Positions 47,326 to 60,500 of a stretch of 64,000 bases of DNA are shown piece by piece. Every line of letters begins with the position of its first letter. The stretch's first letter is position 1. The position numbers and the translations under genes are program-made. The DNA is taken from the NCBI GenBank assembly GCA_024336345.1, contig JANFOG010000002.1:2852001-2916000 (forward strand). Direction: 5' to 3'. The notes under the pieces are model-generated. The model was not told where the DNA came from and did no database searches. It saw only the letters and a list, made by a program, of their open reading frames with translations. This DNA comes from Mariannaea sp. PMI_226. Its lineage: Eukaryota > Ascomycota > Sordariomycetes > Hypocreales > Nectriaceae.

Positions 47326-49240
47326 TCATACTTGGATGCTCTCCAGTGTCATAACAACCGTCTGCATTAGCTCCCCAGCCTCGCTACTAGTCATATCCTC
47401 GCTTGCCTTGAGGCACATCTCGACCACCTCCCGGTACCGACGCCCGACCTTGCTGCCCAGACCAGGAACCAGGGCGGACAGCACGACCTTGTCGCGCCAC
47501 CGCTCCGCCGTGTAGTGCGGCTTGTGGTATGTCTGCAGGACCTTCCAGAGGCCGATTTCCAGAAGAACGAGACCAAGACTGTAGGCGTCGAAGGGCTTGC
47601 AGTGCGGTCTTCCCTTGAGCGAGCCCGGGTGCCGGTGGAGGGTGGCAATGGATGGGTTCCGTGACACCACTGACAGGGCCGTGTCAAGGTCCGGACGGGA
47701 GGCATCGAAGCCGGTGAGGTACGGGTTGGCAATGTCCGGCACGAGGGCGGCGTTGACGGTGGGAGATCGCGCTGACTCGGAGAACGCCGACGGGAAGAAC
47801 AGGATGTTGGAGCTACAGAGCGATTTGTGAAGCCAGTCGAGGGAGTGGAGAGACCACAGGGCAACGGCGAGCGTGTGGGCGAGCTTCACTCGGTCGTTGA
47901 GGTCAGGTGCCTTGAGGTCCGAGATGAGGGAGTGTAAGGTGGAGAATGACGGCGCGGGAGCCTTGTAGACGAGACCGTATCGGTTGTTTGCGGTGTCGTC
48001 AGTGTAGCCTACGCAGTCGATACTATGTAGGTCAGGATGGCAATCGGACGCCGAATGCATCATGCGCGCAAGATCATCTAGCCTCCGGACGTGAGCCACG
48101 CGCTCTTCAATAGCCTCGCGGTCGTAGTCGACCCATTCGATAATGACATCGCCGGCCGTGTTGTGGTGAGCCTGGCAGCGGCGGCGGTCAGCGCCCTCGG
48201 GGATGTCGAGTGCTGCGCGGTGCACCTTCAGAGCAAAGGTGGGCTTGAAGGATGCTTGAGGTTTGGCATCGAGATTGATGCGCAGGCTCTTGAGAGTGGC
48301 CGAGGCAGTGAGCTGCGGGTAGATGCCTGTGGCGGCCTTTTCCAGGAGAGAGAGCTGAGTGAGGTCGCGCTGGGCGGACTCGAGCAGCTGGTGAGTCCAT
48401 GCGCGTTGGAAGGATGGCAAATGGGATGGCGGGAAGAGGCGTTCCAGGCCGTCGTTGAAGTCTTTTGAGAAACACCAAAAAAAAATTCAGGGGTCAGCAT
48501 TCAAGCTTGACCACACACTAAGGAAGGGGATACAAAGTGTGTATTGTGGGGAGGAGATGGAGGTTTACCTCTTAGATCTTTAAGTAAGGCTGAGAACTTT
48601 TCCTTGTCTAGCCGGGTGTACTACATTAGTTATGGTTTTGTTTTGTGACGGTGATGTATAAATGGATAGATGGGAAACGCAGTATCAACTCATTAAGTGG
48701 TCGACCACACTCACCAGATATCACCCATCTTGCCCTGAGACTGAACTCCTTCTTCCAGCTCCTCTCACTACTGGCAGTAAGGCTATCTGAGAGGCTCCCC
48801 TTCACCTTGTCGTTCTCCCTTGAACCATTTCTAGACTTTGACGATGGAGGTGATGGCGTCTTCTTGCCCGTCTTGGCGCGACCCTTGCTGTCCCGGCCCT
48901 CAGAGCAAGCCGCCTCATCGACTAAGCCGTACTTATCCCGCAACTTGCGGAAGTCGGTGACGGTGACGTGAAGCTCCTCCAGGATCTGCATTGCCAGAGC
49001 CCTCAGCTGCGGATTCCGGGTGCTGTCGAGGTGCGCTTCCAGCTTGCCCTCAGCCACGCCCCAATCACGACCCCAAACGACGAGGCGCATCTCCTCGATG
49101 CGGACCTTGCAGAACAGGCGCTGGCTGTCGACATCGAGATTGGCGGCCGTGGTGAAGAAGCTGTAGGCCTTGACGCAACCTTCAAACAGCTGGCCCAAGA
49201 CGCCAACTACGGCGAGGGCCGTGCCCAGGGCCTCAGCCAT
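47326..49240 (-). CDS. HeLo-domain protein with C-terminal pseudokinase (MLKL-like architecture)
   Basis: Three exons: complement(48725..49240), complement(48569..48620) and complement(47326..48461), 567 residues. The N-terminus (about 1-190) matches the HeLo domain of HET-S-type prion-inhibition proteins: a Gly/Ala/Leu-rich first helix, then CVKAYSFF and RLFCKVRIEEMRLVVWG, ending in LDKEKF and FNDGLERLFP. HeLo is a helical-bundle membrane-attacking domain of fungal cell-death proteins, related to the MLKL bundle. The second half (about 270-560) follows a kinase fold, but HRD is HKSLCSSNILFF (401-412) with no catalytic Asp, DFG is LTGFD (438-442), and no VAIK lysine is evident. The later D-A-Y-S-L-G helix is kept. 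It should therefore be a pseudokinase. Exon 1 ends at a weak GTGATA donor (48724); frame in exon 2 demands it. No amyloid motif is seen. Confidence 0.85.
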
Positions 49241-50311
49241 CGTGATGCAGTTCTACTGCCCCTCTATAGGGTGGCAGGTAGGAGGGGAAGGGGGGGGGCG
49301 GTGTATGTAATTGATATTTGTGCGTCGAGTTCCTAACCTGTCCAGTGAGTGATTCTGCGTCTAGATGATAAGGTAAAAAAGAAGAAAAAAACCAAGTAAA
49401 GAAAAAAACCCGTTTCTGTGGGATAGACTGAAGAAAAGAAAGAGTAGAATAATTATATGCCATGTAAGGAAGGTAACTTAGTAATGGAGAGCGAATCGCA
49501 GATCAAACTGAGCCCGTGTCATTTCTAATTACACTACAAGAGCGACAGCCAAACAGGTCTTTTGGTGGTCGGTGGCTGGTGGGGGCAAAGTGGCACTAGT
49601 TGCATAAGATATTACCTACATATTGAAATTGTGTCTCATCATCAAACACAATGGGTGATTATTTTCGCCTCAAAGCTTACAAGTACCTGACAATTGTATC
49701 GAATCGAAAAGAAAAACAAAAAGGTCCGTCTACTCTGCAGGGAATCGAATATTTTCATCCTCCATCCTAGACTCTGTTGTACTGAGCCACCAAATGAACA
49801 GCCACAACAACATCCTTGCCTGTTCTTTTCATGCCAGCCGACATCAAACAACAAAAGTCGGATCACGTGATGGACAATGCCTCAATTGTTTCCAACGGAG
49901 CTCAACATGGGGAGATCATCATGCACGAAATGACATGCTATACAAACTACTTAAACGCTCAATGTTGGATCTACATCCTACAGGGTGGGTAGGTAGCTTA
50001 ATCGCTAGCATCCATCATATGTAAGCTGAACTTGATCGAAATAACTGGAACACCCAAATCAAAAACCCCATGAATATTTGCCCCCCCTTCCTCTCATCGT
50101 GTCACATCTAATTGATCCATCCGTACATGAGAGACGTGGTCCCTCTTCTCCCGTCCATTCCGTGACGTCGTTGCCAGTAGTAATCCAGGGATACTTTTTC
50201 ATACCCTTCTTCCCAAGATAAAATTGAAACATCCTTAGCCAACGCCGGACACCACGGCGCCCGATTTGTGTGTGTTTGGCTGACGCGAAACTCCTCCGTT
50301 TCTCCATGCAC
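49241..50311. other. Intergenic: HeLo gene promoter and surf4 3' region
   Basis: No gene recognised. A CACGTG lies at 49864-49869 within GATCACGTGATG, about 620 bp from the HeLo start. Confidence 0.5.
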
Positions 50312-51434
<1,123 letters not shown>

Positions 51435-53397
51435 GGCTTAAGAAAGCTGGCCGAAGTTTCGGTGCAGACCTGCTGGACGATCAAAGGCTACTGCCGCGGT
51501 GGCTGCCGCTGTCCGGGAGAAGGAGGAGGAGGAGGAGAAGCTGAAGGGAGACGAGAGGGCGTAAAGTGCGGAAGGGGAGCGAGGAGGACAGATAGTAGTA
51601 GAGTCGAAATATAAAACAGCCCCCCGGAACAGGAAGGTATCTAGTGAGGTCCTGGAGCTTTTTTTCTGGGTCCCAAGCTGTTTGGGAGCACCGTCGATTG
51701 ATGAAGCTGGTAAGGCCAGATGGCAGAGGAGGGAGTAGGACGGCAGGGCGGAAGACAGGAAGAAGAGATCAAGGTTGTGGAAAAGGAGGGACCAAAGGAA
51801 AGCAGGTCTTTGAGGGTTCAATTGGAGATGATGACCTCAGACCTTTTTGCGGCGAGGAGAGAGATTCGTACAACGGTGTCCTTTCGAGATCCCGTGAGGG
51901 TGCACGTCGAGGTATCCACTTTTTGCGTCGCCCTTGGGAGCACTTGGAGCACTTGGAGCACTTGGAGGATCCATCGTGGGACGGGAGCCAGCGGGGCTGG
52001 GTACCTGGGCTTCCCGGATGACCTGCTTCCGGCCGCAATTGGCACGCGAAACTGAATGTACATGGCCGGAAGCGAGTACTTGTGCATCAAGGTCAACAGC
52101 CTAAATACCTTACTTTGAGGGCCCTATCTTTAGGTACCTTGGCAAAAAGCTATTGGCCAAATGCAGCCTAAACAAGCTTCTTCCTACCTCGTAGCTCGTA
52201 CCGTGTAGTAGTTATTGTGTTTTTTTTTACTTTCTGACGGACATGGACACGATCTTAGCCGTAGGCTCAACCGGATCGAGCTCTGCACAGCCGGAGCTTT
52301 TTTTTTTTGGGCCTCCATCCACAGAGGTACTTTGGCTACGGTCCTGTACGTACCTACTGCACATACCTCTCTAGTGTGTATGTTTTGTCACGTCTTCTTG
52401 CCTGCTGCAGTGCCATGTAGGTAGGTATTTGCGTAGGTAGAAACATAGATAGTTACTAATGGAGTCGGGCAGTCTTCCGTCTTAAATTTAGTATTATTGT
52501 GCTATAGTATAGTCCATGCACATATGATATTACGGAATCTCAGGTAACTCTGACAACGAGACAGGAATAATTAGTTGGCTAGACTCAAACCATGTCATAA
52601 GGCTACATCTTGGGCCTGGGTACCTTGCATTTTGTAATCCTATTATCCCACTCCAGGCGCCATTTCTGTGCTGTTTATGGAGAGCACGCTTGTTTTTATT
52701 GTTTTTTGTTGTTTTTTGCTTGCTCCATGGTGCCTCCCATTGGGCGAGCAGTGTCCGGGACTTGACACAACCCCACTCGTCCCTCGACACCTAGAGCGAA
52801 ACGGACAGCAAGCGCAGGGATGTCGGATTCGTGGAGGGGGAGGGATTCTTGGACGATGACAGATTTGGTCTGCTCGCAATAACATTCTTAGAATGATTCG
52901 GGAGGGGAGAACGCCAGCAGGAACAACGAGGCAAACGACGTGCAGGGGACATAATGGTTGATATCCATCAAAATATGCTGAGTCGATTTTTTTTTATTTT
53001 TTATATCACAATACAGCCACTAGAGGCTTCAATGTTTCACACTCGGTACTTGCCTACTTTACTTTTATGTATGCTTCATTTAATAGTGTGTTCAGTTATT
53101 AAATTACCTTTGTCCCTATTCGTATATGGCCCAAATGAAATCGTGTCGATGATTGACTGATTCAGAGCCAATGAATCCTCAGAATCTGGTCACATTCGAA
53201 CTATCTATTTCTTTCTGAACATTCTGCCACTTCATCCAACTACCGGCATTTGTGGAGTGACAATGACTTGGAGCTTGTAGCTGCTTTATACGATGCCTTT
53301 ATATCTTGTGATGAATATCGCAAGCTACTTAAAGGATATCTGTTAGACATGTAAATGTATGTTGAATACCCATTTAGTCTCTTCTTAATCTAGATAC
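51435..53397. other. Intergenic: surf4 promoter and glycosylase 3' region
   Basis: About 2 kb without a supported gene. It contains a 9-bp tandem repeat, GGTA/TACC words (52090-52440) and poly-T tracts. Confidence 0.5.
51938..51967 (+). repeat. GAGCACTTG 9-bp tandem repeat
   Basis: Three perfect copies of GAGCACTTG in tandem, about 500 bp upstream of surf4. Confidence 0.9.
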
Positions 53398-55005
53398 CTA
53401 GCTATCCAAGATTCTTAATCCGCCGCTGAAATCATACTCGACTCTCCCTTCATTTACTGCTCGCCGCATCTCCTCTCGCAACACTGTTCGCTCCCCAGTG
53501 TCGGGATCCCACTCCCACCCTTCACGCATCCACATCCAGCGTAGATATGCTCGTAGCTCCTTGTCATGAGGCATGACCCTCATCCATTCAGGCTGAAACT
53601 GGGCCTCTCGACCTTTACCGTTCCAATCTTCAGCGCGGCCGAGGAGTTCATCTCGACAGAAGATGCGCCAGCTATCAAGCGCGTACTTGCCCTGGGTAAG
53701 GTGGCCAATCTCCCACGATTCTAGGTTATCCGGGCTCCCCTCCGTCAATATTGTACCCGTATCCTCGTCGGCGACACTATCACCAGCAATACTTAACGCT
53801 CTTGCTGCTGGGTCTATGTCTCGGGAATCGTAGTTCTTCACTCTATACCTTACACCAGGCTTTGGTGGGTCGCTTAAGAAACCTCGTGCATATCTCTGCA
53901 TGAAGGTGACGCGGTTTGACGACAGACCAAGGTGCCGAATCATGTCAACTATCTCGTCTCTATTGGAAGGATTGGCAATATCTGTCGGTGTTGGGAATCG
54001 CTCCTTGACCTTGTAGAACACCGGCATAGCCACCTTTCCTTTGGTTTTCACAAGAAACGTGACAGCAATGAGAAGCCAGAATGGATCGTGAGCGAAAAGC
54101 TCCTGCACGAGACCGAATCTCGGAGCCGTAAGAGGAGCAAATGAGACGGTTGCGATTGTGCCAGGGGGTGGCCTCCTTCTGACTGGAGATTTCTTCGTCT
54201 CTTCTGTCGATGAAAGTGGAAAGTAGGGAGAAATTGTACTCGACCGCTTTATCAATGGAGTGGCAGTCTGGTGTGAGCCTTCACATTCTACAGCATGAAC
54301 ATGTCTATTCTTCAAACTGTGTACTATTTCCCCATCTCTGTCAGGATTCGCGGCCGCTTGATACTTACTCGCATGGTTGCTTGTATCATTGGGATATAAT
54401 GCGGAGGGATGACGAAGAGCTGCAGGTGCTGGTGATGTAAAAGAAGTGGAGGCTGACGTTGAATATGTGAGTTCTTGATTTATCTTGCTCCTGTTTTGCC
54501 TTTTTGCGGGAGATTGTGAGTCACCCAGACTCGACCAGTAATGAGACGTCGTGGTGCGATGATTTTTCGACTTGGTTGTGAATTGAGAAGATCCCAGGCA
54601 TTGGTTCAAATTGGCCGTTGCGATTGATGAAAGAGGCCACAAGTCAAGGTCTTGCTCTAGGGCCTTGGCCTTGGCAATCAGACGATCCGTTTGCTCCCAA
54701 GGCTCAGAGGCGGGTAGTGGTGCTTCCCAGCCTACGAGAATTTTCCACACAAAAGCAAGCACGTCTTGCTCATCGAGGCTCTCATCACTAGGGTCACCTC
54801 GGGCACGACGGATAGACTCTGCACATTCGATGAGGTAATGCCAGTCCTCGGCGCCGGCTGTTAGACTCTGCCGGAGAAGGACTTGGGCCTCTACTGAAGC
54901 CCCAGCAGACTCGATGACGTCGGCCAGGAAATCCCGAGAGTTTGGCCGCACATCGAAAGCGCTGAGAACCCCATAGCCATAACGAGATCTTTGGGATGTG
55001 GCCAT
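53398..55005 (-). CDS. MBD4-like HhH-GPD DNA glycosylase
   Basis: A single exon of 535 residues. I chose the ATG at 55005 (MATSQRSRYG) because the frame further upstream lacks an ATG. The C-terminal part (about 300-535) matches the glycosylase domain of MBD4. It shows LFAHDPFWLLIAVTFLVKT, GLSSNRVTFMQRYARGFL and the hairpin GKYALDSWRIFC with Asp at 444, the position of the catalytic Asp in MBD4. The segment ending YLRWMWMREG matches the MBD4 C-terminal helix. MBD4 removes T or U opposite G at deaminated (methyl)cytosine. No methyl-CpG-binding domain is visible; the first 300 residues are a partly helical region and a Ser/Thr-rich linker. A long insert (about residues 380-430) separates the two halves of the domain. 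Substrate preference in fungi is inferred from the animal and plant enzymes. Confidence 0.85.
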   Translation of the reverse strand: MATSQRSRYGYGVLSAFDVRPNSRDFLADVIESAGASVEAQVLLRQSLTAGAEDWHYLIECAESIRRARGDPSDESLDEQDVLAFVWKILVGWEAPLPASEPWEQTDRLIAKAKALEQDLDLWPLSSIATANLNQCLGSSQFTTKSKNHRTTTSHYWSSLGDSQSPAKRQNRSKINQELTYSTSASTSFTSPAPAALRHPSALYPNDTSNHASKYQAAANPDRDGEIVHSLKNRHVHAVECEGSHQTATPLIKRSSTISPYFPLSSTEETKKSPVRRRPPPGTIATVSFAPLTAPRFGLVQELFAHDPFWLLIAVTFLVKTKGKVAMPVFYKVKERFPTPTDIANPSNRDEIVDMIRHLGLSSNRVTFMQRYARGFLSDPPKPGVRYRVKNYDSRDIDPAARALSIAGDSVADEDTGTILTEGSPDNLESWEIGHLTQGKYALDSWRIFCRDELLGRAEDWNGKGREAQFQPEWMRVMPHDKELRAYLRWMWMREGWEWDPDTGERTVLREEMRRAVNEGRVEYDFSGGLRILDS

Positions 55006-56797
55006 TTTTTTTTTAATTACGTTGTGTGGTCTAGCAACGCTCCAAGGCTTCCAGTGAATATGCAACAGGTGACAGATCTGTCTGACGGGGCCTCAGGCGG
55101 ATGAGAGGAGCTGACAGAGGCAAAAACTAGCGAAGGAAAGCATCGGAGTGGCTGGAGAAGGGTTATAGAAGCATGGTAGAAGCCTTAGAAAATGGTGCTA
55201 CTAGAAAGAAGATGACGTTTGCAGGACACAGTCAGAAAATAATTAGTGGTGATGATGATAATGGTTGATGGGATTTTCCGGAGTTAGCGCTGTCGGGTGT
55301 TGGACATGGTGGTGGCTGTGGTGAATATTATTTCTAGCAAAGGCTGGGTGAAGGTTTGACCTAGCCACAATCTACAACATTGATGGATCAATAAATTTAC
55401 CGGTGCTGTCAAACTTATACGAGATTGCAGATCTCTGGAGGCAAAATAGGGACACGAACATCTTCGAAATGACCCGGCAGTGCAAACGAGAACGGAAACA
55501 TTCGAGAGCACCCAGATGGGCATTCCGTCGCGTGGCGGGGTAGACTACTCCATAGCCCAGGAAGAACCGCCCACTTCCCTTCCATCCCATCCCGTGGGGA
55601 AACAAGCCCTGCTGGGTTCTCGTTGAGACTGCACGATTCGCCAGTGCAGCCACAAACTGCAGCAGCTAGCAAAGACTTGCCAGTTCGCGATGGCATGCTT
55701 CTCTCTCGGCATCGGTACTGTTGACTAAGGTACTTCGTAGATTACATACAGATGCAAATTCCGAACTGTGAGAAGACACTAATCTGGGGGACACGATAAT
55801 CAATCAATTGTTCTGTGAAAGCGGGACGGGTTACTGACTAGACACGCACGTGTCCCTTGCGATTAGTCTCTGACGCTGATTTGTTGGTCGACAATCGGCG
55901 ATGAAAGTGCCGTTCGGATGGGGACGTTCGGTCACCGACTCAGAGCGATGCGAGCAAAAAACGCGAGTTTGGGTGGCTACCAAGTGCTACAATCTTATGT
56001 GCGTGCAGGTACTGTGGACGTTTGCCTGCAGGTGATGGGTACTTCACCTCCACGCGCATGTGTACCTAGCCTTAGGTACCTGGCTTGTACCGAGCAACTC
56101 GTATTTACATGGCAGCGTCGTTTGCGCTCACGCAGAGGCTCACGGACTTTCGGCGCATGTTTGGTAACGGGGTGTCACAGGGCAATTGCAAACGGGGAGC
56201 ATAATCTAATGGTCGCGTGATGTGTTGGTGCCAAACAGAGAAAATAATTACAATAACCCGTACAGTTGGTCGCTCACATCCCGTAAGAACTACGACTGCC
56301 TGAGGTATCTCTAGGTTGAGGCAACCATACCTGCCAACTTTATTGCAGTGCCTTCTAAAAGAAAAAGTCAGAACTTGTCCTTCATTTTATTATTTTCCTC
56401 CTTCTGAACCCCCCTAAAGACATACTCGGCGCGCTTTCATTCACTTTTCTTACATCGACACAACTGTTCCCAACTCGATCGCTTTTTAGAAGGGTCCCCC
56501 AGCGATAACTGTTGTACCTCACGCCAGATTATTCCAGAGCCGCCATTTTCACACCTTCCAATTACGCCAATAGCCCAGTTGGGCTAGACTACCTACTGTC
56601 GCCCCTCTCCCCCTTCTTCTTGGTCGGACCACATAGACAGTCACGTGGTCCTCTCCAGCGCCCCCAACTCGAACCTTCACCCAGTCTTGCCTCGCCGCTT
56701 CCGCTTCCGCAATCCTCCTGTTTTCGCATCCATCCATTTGCGCGCGCCCCCCCGTCACTTCACGAGTCCGAGCATCGTCATCAACATCATCCAAGAG
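55006..56797. other. Intergenic between divergent glycosylase and SF3B6
   Basis: 1.8 kb with no supported gene. It has CACGTG at 55847-55852 and 56642-56647 (the latter 151 bp before the SF3B6 ATG) and a C-rich leader-like segment just before SF3B6. Confidence 0.5.
56642..56647. promoter_or_regulatory. CACGTG E-box upstream of SF3B6
   Basis: It lies 151 bp upstream of the start. A role is inferred from position only. Confidence 0.25.
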
Positions 56798-57523
56798 ATG
56801 AGTAGTCGCGGCGGTAAATTAGCCCCAGAAGTCAATCGGTGAGTCGCCTCAAAATTATACACCTGTTTTCAACTGGCATGAACGCCCCCCCACGCTCTCT
56901 TCGCCCATCAACATCATCTCCGATATGCCGTGTCCTCCCCAGGATTCTATTATCAATAATGTCGCTAACCTCTTCTTATAGAGCTCTGTTCGTAAAGAAC
57001 TTGAGGTATGCATAGGCCGAGTACGAATTCCTCTTCAACCGACTGACCGATATCGATTTAGCTACAACGTCACTCCAGAGGAGTTGTTCGATCTCTTTGG
57101 AAAATTCGGCCCAATTCGGTATGGCCCCTTGCAACCAAAAAAACGTCACAACCTGCCAACGACAACATCATCTACCCGAATATCTCTTGAATACGATACT
57201 AACAATGTTTCTCTACAGCCAAGTCCGCCAGGGCATCGCGAATAATACCAAGGGCACCGCCTTTGTTGTCTATGAGGACGTAGTGGATGCCAAGCAAGCC
57301 TGCGACAAGCTCAACGGCTTCAACTTCCAGAACCGCTACCTAGTGGGTATGTTGTGTCTCATCGTGTGGCAGACAGCCCTTTCACGCGGGCCGAGGAGCC
57401 ATGGCTAACAAGTCAAACACAGTTCTATATCACCAGCCCGACAAGATGGCCAAATCAAAAGAGGACCTCGAGGCTCGTCGCGAATCTTTAGCTCAGCTCA
57501 AGAGACAGCATGGTATCGATTGA
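56798..57523 (+). CDS. sf3b6: Splicing factor 3B subunit 6 (p14)
   Basis: Five short exons (56798-56838, 56982-57005, 57062-57118, 57219-57346, 57423-57523) encode 116 residues. Four introns interrupt only 351 coding bases, and the third carries a perfect TACTAAC branch point. The product is one RRM: RNP2 is LFVKNLSY and RNP1 is [22 protein letters not shown] follows the domain and a Lys/Glu-rich helix ends in KRQHGID, the usual end of this family. In animals p14/SF3B6 sits on SF3B1 near the branch-point adenosine in the U2 snRNP. Length and motif order match the human protein of 125 residues closely. Confidence 0.94.
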
Positions 57524-60500
57524 CAATCCGACCGGTCTGCAGGCAGCCTGTCTAGGAAGATTCCAACTTCTTCCTCGTCTGCAGGCCGGTCTTCGTCTTC
57601 CTCCACACCTCCTTCGCCGGATCTGAAGACGATCCTTCTCAATGGCAATTCACCGCCAAACGACGTAGCCACCAAGAGGCACTCCCGCAGCCGCGGCGTC
57701 CGATTCGTCGACTCCGGGTTGCGTCCTGCACTTCAAACATGTGTATGATGTACCCTCTTATTGTATCACCAGGAACTTCCGCCGAGCCGGAGGCGCACAC
57801 GTATCATCTGGGTGGGCTTTGGCTCGGATTCGCCTTACAGCACATGAATCTCACCCTCCCTAATTCTTTCTAACGGCTCTGGAAATGGTGCACTGGGAAT
57901 TATCAAGGTTGAATGACGTGGCGATACGAACTGCCACGACAAACTTCTTTTTGGGACCTGGCCGGGGAATAATTTGGCCTGATGACGTTTTTACCCTGTG
58001 ATAGCTTTATTCGTTTCGAATTTCCTGGTCATGAGACCGAAGTCACCTCTTTTTATCACAATTTGCCTGGAGGTTCACGCCGTACAGACTTGTTGCGTAA
58101 AAAGACCTTGAGTGTGTGTGTTTTATTCGTCATATTTTAGTCGCTCATGTGTTTTTTATTATTTAACCACCGAAACTGTTCACTACCAGAGTGGACGCAA
58201 ACGCAAACGAGGAGAAGAGAGTCAATTTATATTTTTTTTCTGGAGGCTTTGATCTTTCCATGTTCTCTCAGTTCATTGTCTGGACTGGGCGTCGTACAAC
58301 CACTTGAGTGGTTCTCGAAACCCTGAAGTGAAGAAGAGTCTGGTCGAGAATGAGCCACTTTCGTAGCCTACAGTGAGACATCAATGCCTTGAATACCAAT
58401 CATGATACATCAAGCCATGAAGCCGAGAGGACCTGCCCGTTTGTAGTCTCAATCAATACGAATACTCTTAGCTGGTGGATGATGGAAGTTATATTGACTA
58501 GAGTAATGCAGTTTTTCCTTGGATGTCATCACTCAAGCAAATAACGCAAGCAAACAATTGACAATTGCCCTTCTTCCAATGTTTTGCCATTTTTACTTTT
58601 CTTTATTTGATCCTGCAACATCTCACTGTGGCCATATTGTTCGCGTGTAAGAGGATGGTACTTCCCAAGGTTTGGCTCTAAGTTGGTTTCCCCCGAAGGC
58701 AGACATGGCTTCATCCTAGGTGTGCTTTCTCCTGGATCGTTGCCTCCCTTGTTCATTATATTAGAATAGGTCAAGTGGAAATACTATTCTGTGAAGTTCG
58801 GTCAGGGGAAGTGTATGATTGGATGGGAAAGTTTTGCAGCGAACTTGGGTCCCAGGTAGAAGTTGTCAGCCTTGAGTCGGCGTCGCCGGAATGTTTGCAA
58901 GTGCAACTTGGATTTATGGCTTTCTCCGCCAAGAGAACAGGGAACAATGGTGTGCACCGATTCCAAAGACACTCTCCCAAGCGGCGATTGCCGGCTTCTT
59001 TTTCTTCTTCCCCCCCTTTTTTTCTTTCTATTTTGACTCACCATGCATGCGATGAGGAGTTGTTGTTTGGCAAGGCGTTCTTGTCAATGCTCCTCGAAGG
59101 GTCACACCGAGGACACCGATTTTGGTGACCCAATTAACGTCACATGACAAGCTGGAAGAAACTGGGGAAACCAACGGCCACAGTTATGGGAATGTATCTT
59201 ACGCAGAGAAACGGAGCCAGAGAGGCTATACGCTGGGCCATGAATAGGGCCAGAAGTATTGGGCGAGTTTACTTCTTTTTTTGCCCGTTATTGTTTTCTT
59301 TTTTTAAGCATGCCGTTGTTGTTCTAGCAGTGGCGTTGACGACAGAACTGAAACAATCAACGGGTAATGGCCTCATGGTCCAACCCTTCAACTCTCGAAT
59401 CTGCTCGAGAGTATTCAAAGCGTAGTAAAGAATGCCTTGGCTGGCTGCATCTGATGGTCGCATGGGTTTTGTTCCTTTTGTCAATCGTGGCCCATGGATG
59501 GATGGATAAAGAGGTCGCATATGATGCGGCCATGGTCGCGCGGGGCGAAGGTTGAGAAAGGGAGAGAGGATGGGAAGGGGGGGGGGGGGAGTGGGAGTGA
59601 GAGAGAGTGAGAGAGGTGAATGTTCAGAGTACGGCACAGCACGGGACAGAACGGCGAGTCCAAAAAAGTGATGGAAAAGGAAAGTCTTGATACCAGGCTG
59701 AAGTCATAACGACCGACTAACACAACGGGGCCAGAGGTGGCCGCATATATGGCCGCGTCGCGGCTTAGGCTGGGAGCTCTGAGTGGTCGTCCAGGCGCCC
59801 AAAGGCTGGTGGAAGTGGATAGAGTCGAAGGCTGAGAGCCCTGAGGTGGGGAGAACGCAAACGCAGTTGGTTGTTGGTGGCGGAGCTTCAACCGGGGGGC
59901 CCATTCAAGAGGGGAAGAAGAAATAATAAGGAATAAGGAGTAGATGAACAAAGAATAAAGAAGAAACAAAAAAAAGGAAGAAAGAAAAAAGAAAGAAAAA
60001 AAAGAAGAAAAAAGGACTAGGGAACGAAGAGAAAACCAAACTACTACCTAGATAGGTACTAATACCAAGCTTCTTAGAGGTTGCGGCTGGGGCCGCAGGA
60101 TACTGCCACCCAACCCACCCACCTAGGGGACTACATTGTAGTGCCATGGTTGGCCTGTTACCCCAAATTGTGGTACCAAGTGTTTGTTAAAAGGACCTGG
60201 GCCAACGGTTTTTGTACTGTACAATACAACATGCTAGGGCCAGGGGACTGGAAGTGAGTGATATCTGTATTTCGGGTTTCCCCTCCCATTTTCCCAACCT
60301 GCTGGCGTCAAAGTGAGCGAGAACAAAACAGAAGAAAAAAAAAAGAAAAAAAAGAGGAATTGACAAAGCCCTATCGAGATGTCCACCGCCTCCCTCACCC
60401 CCAATGGGATTCCATATACGAGATGCAAGGCTGTACAAACACGGTGGTTTGGTGGATAGATCCTGCGATCCTTTGGCATTTCTTGTTTGATACGTACGTC

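Noticed and set aside
48626..48724. Read-through extension of HeLo exon 1 as the true C-terminus
   Set aside because: The continuation has no HeLo-like content, whereas splicing restores LDKEKF and FNDGLERLFP, which are typical of the family.
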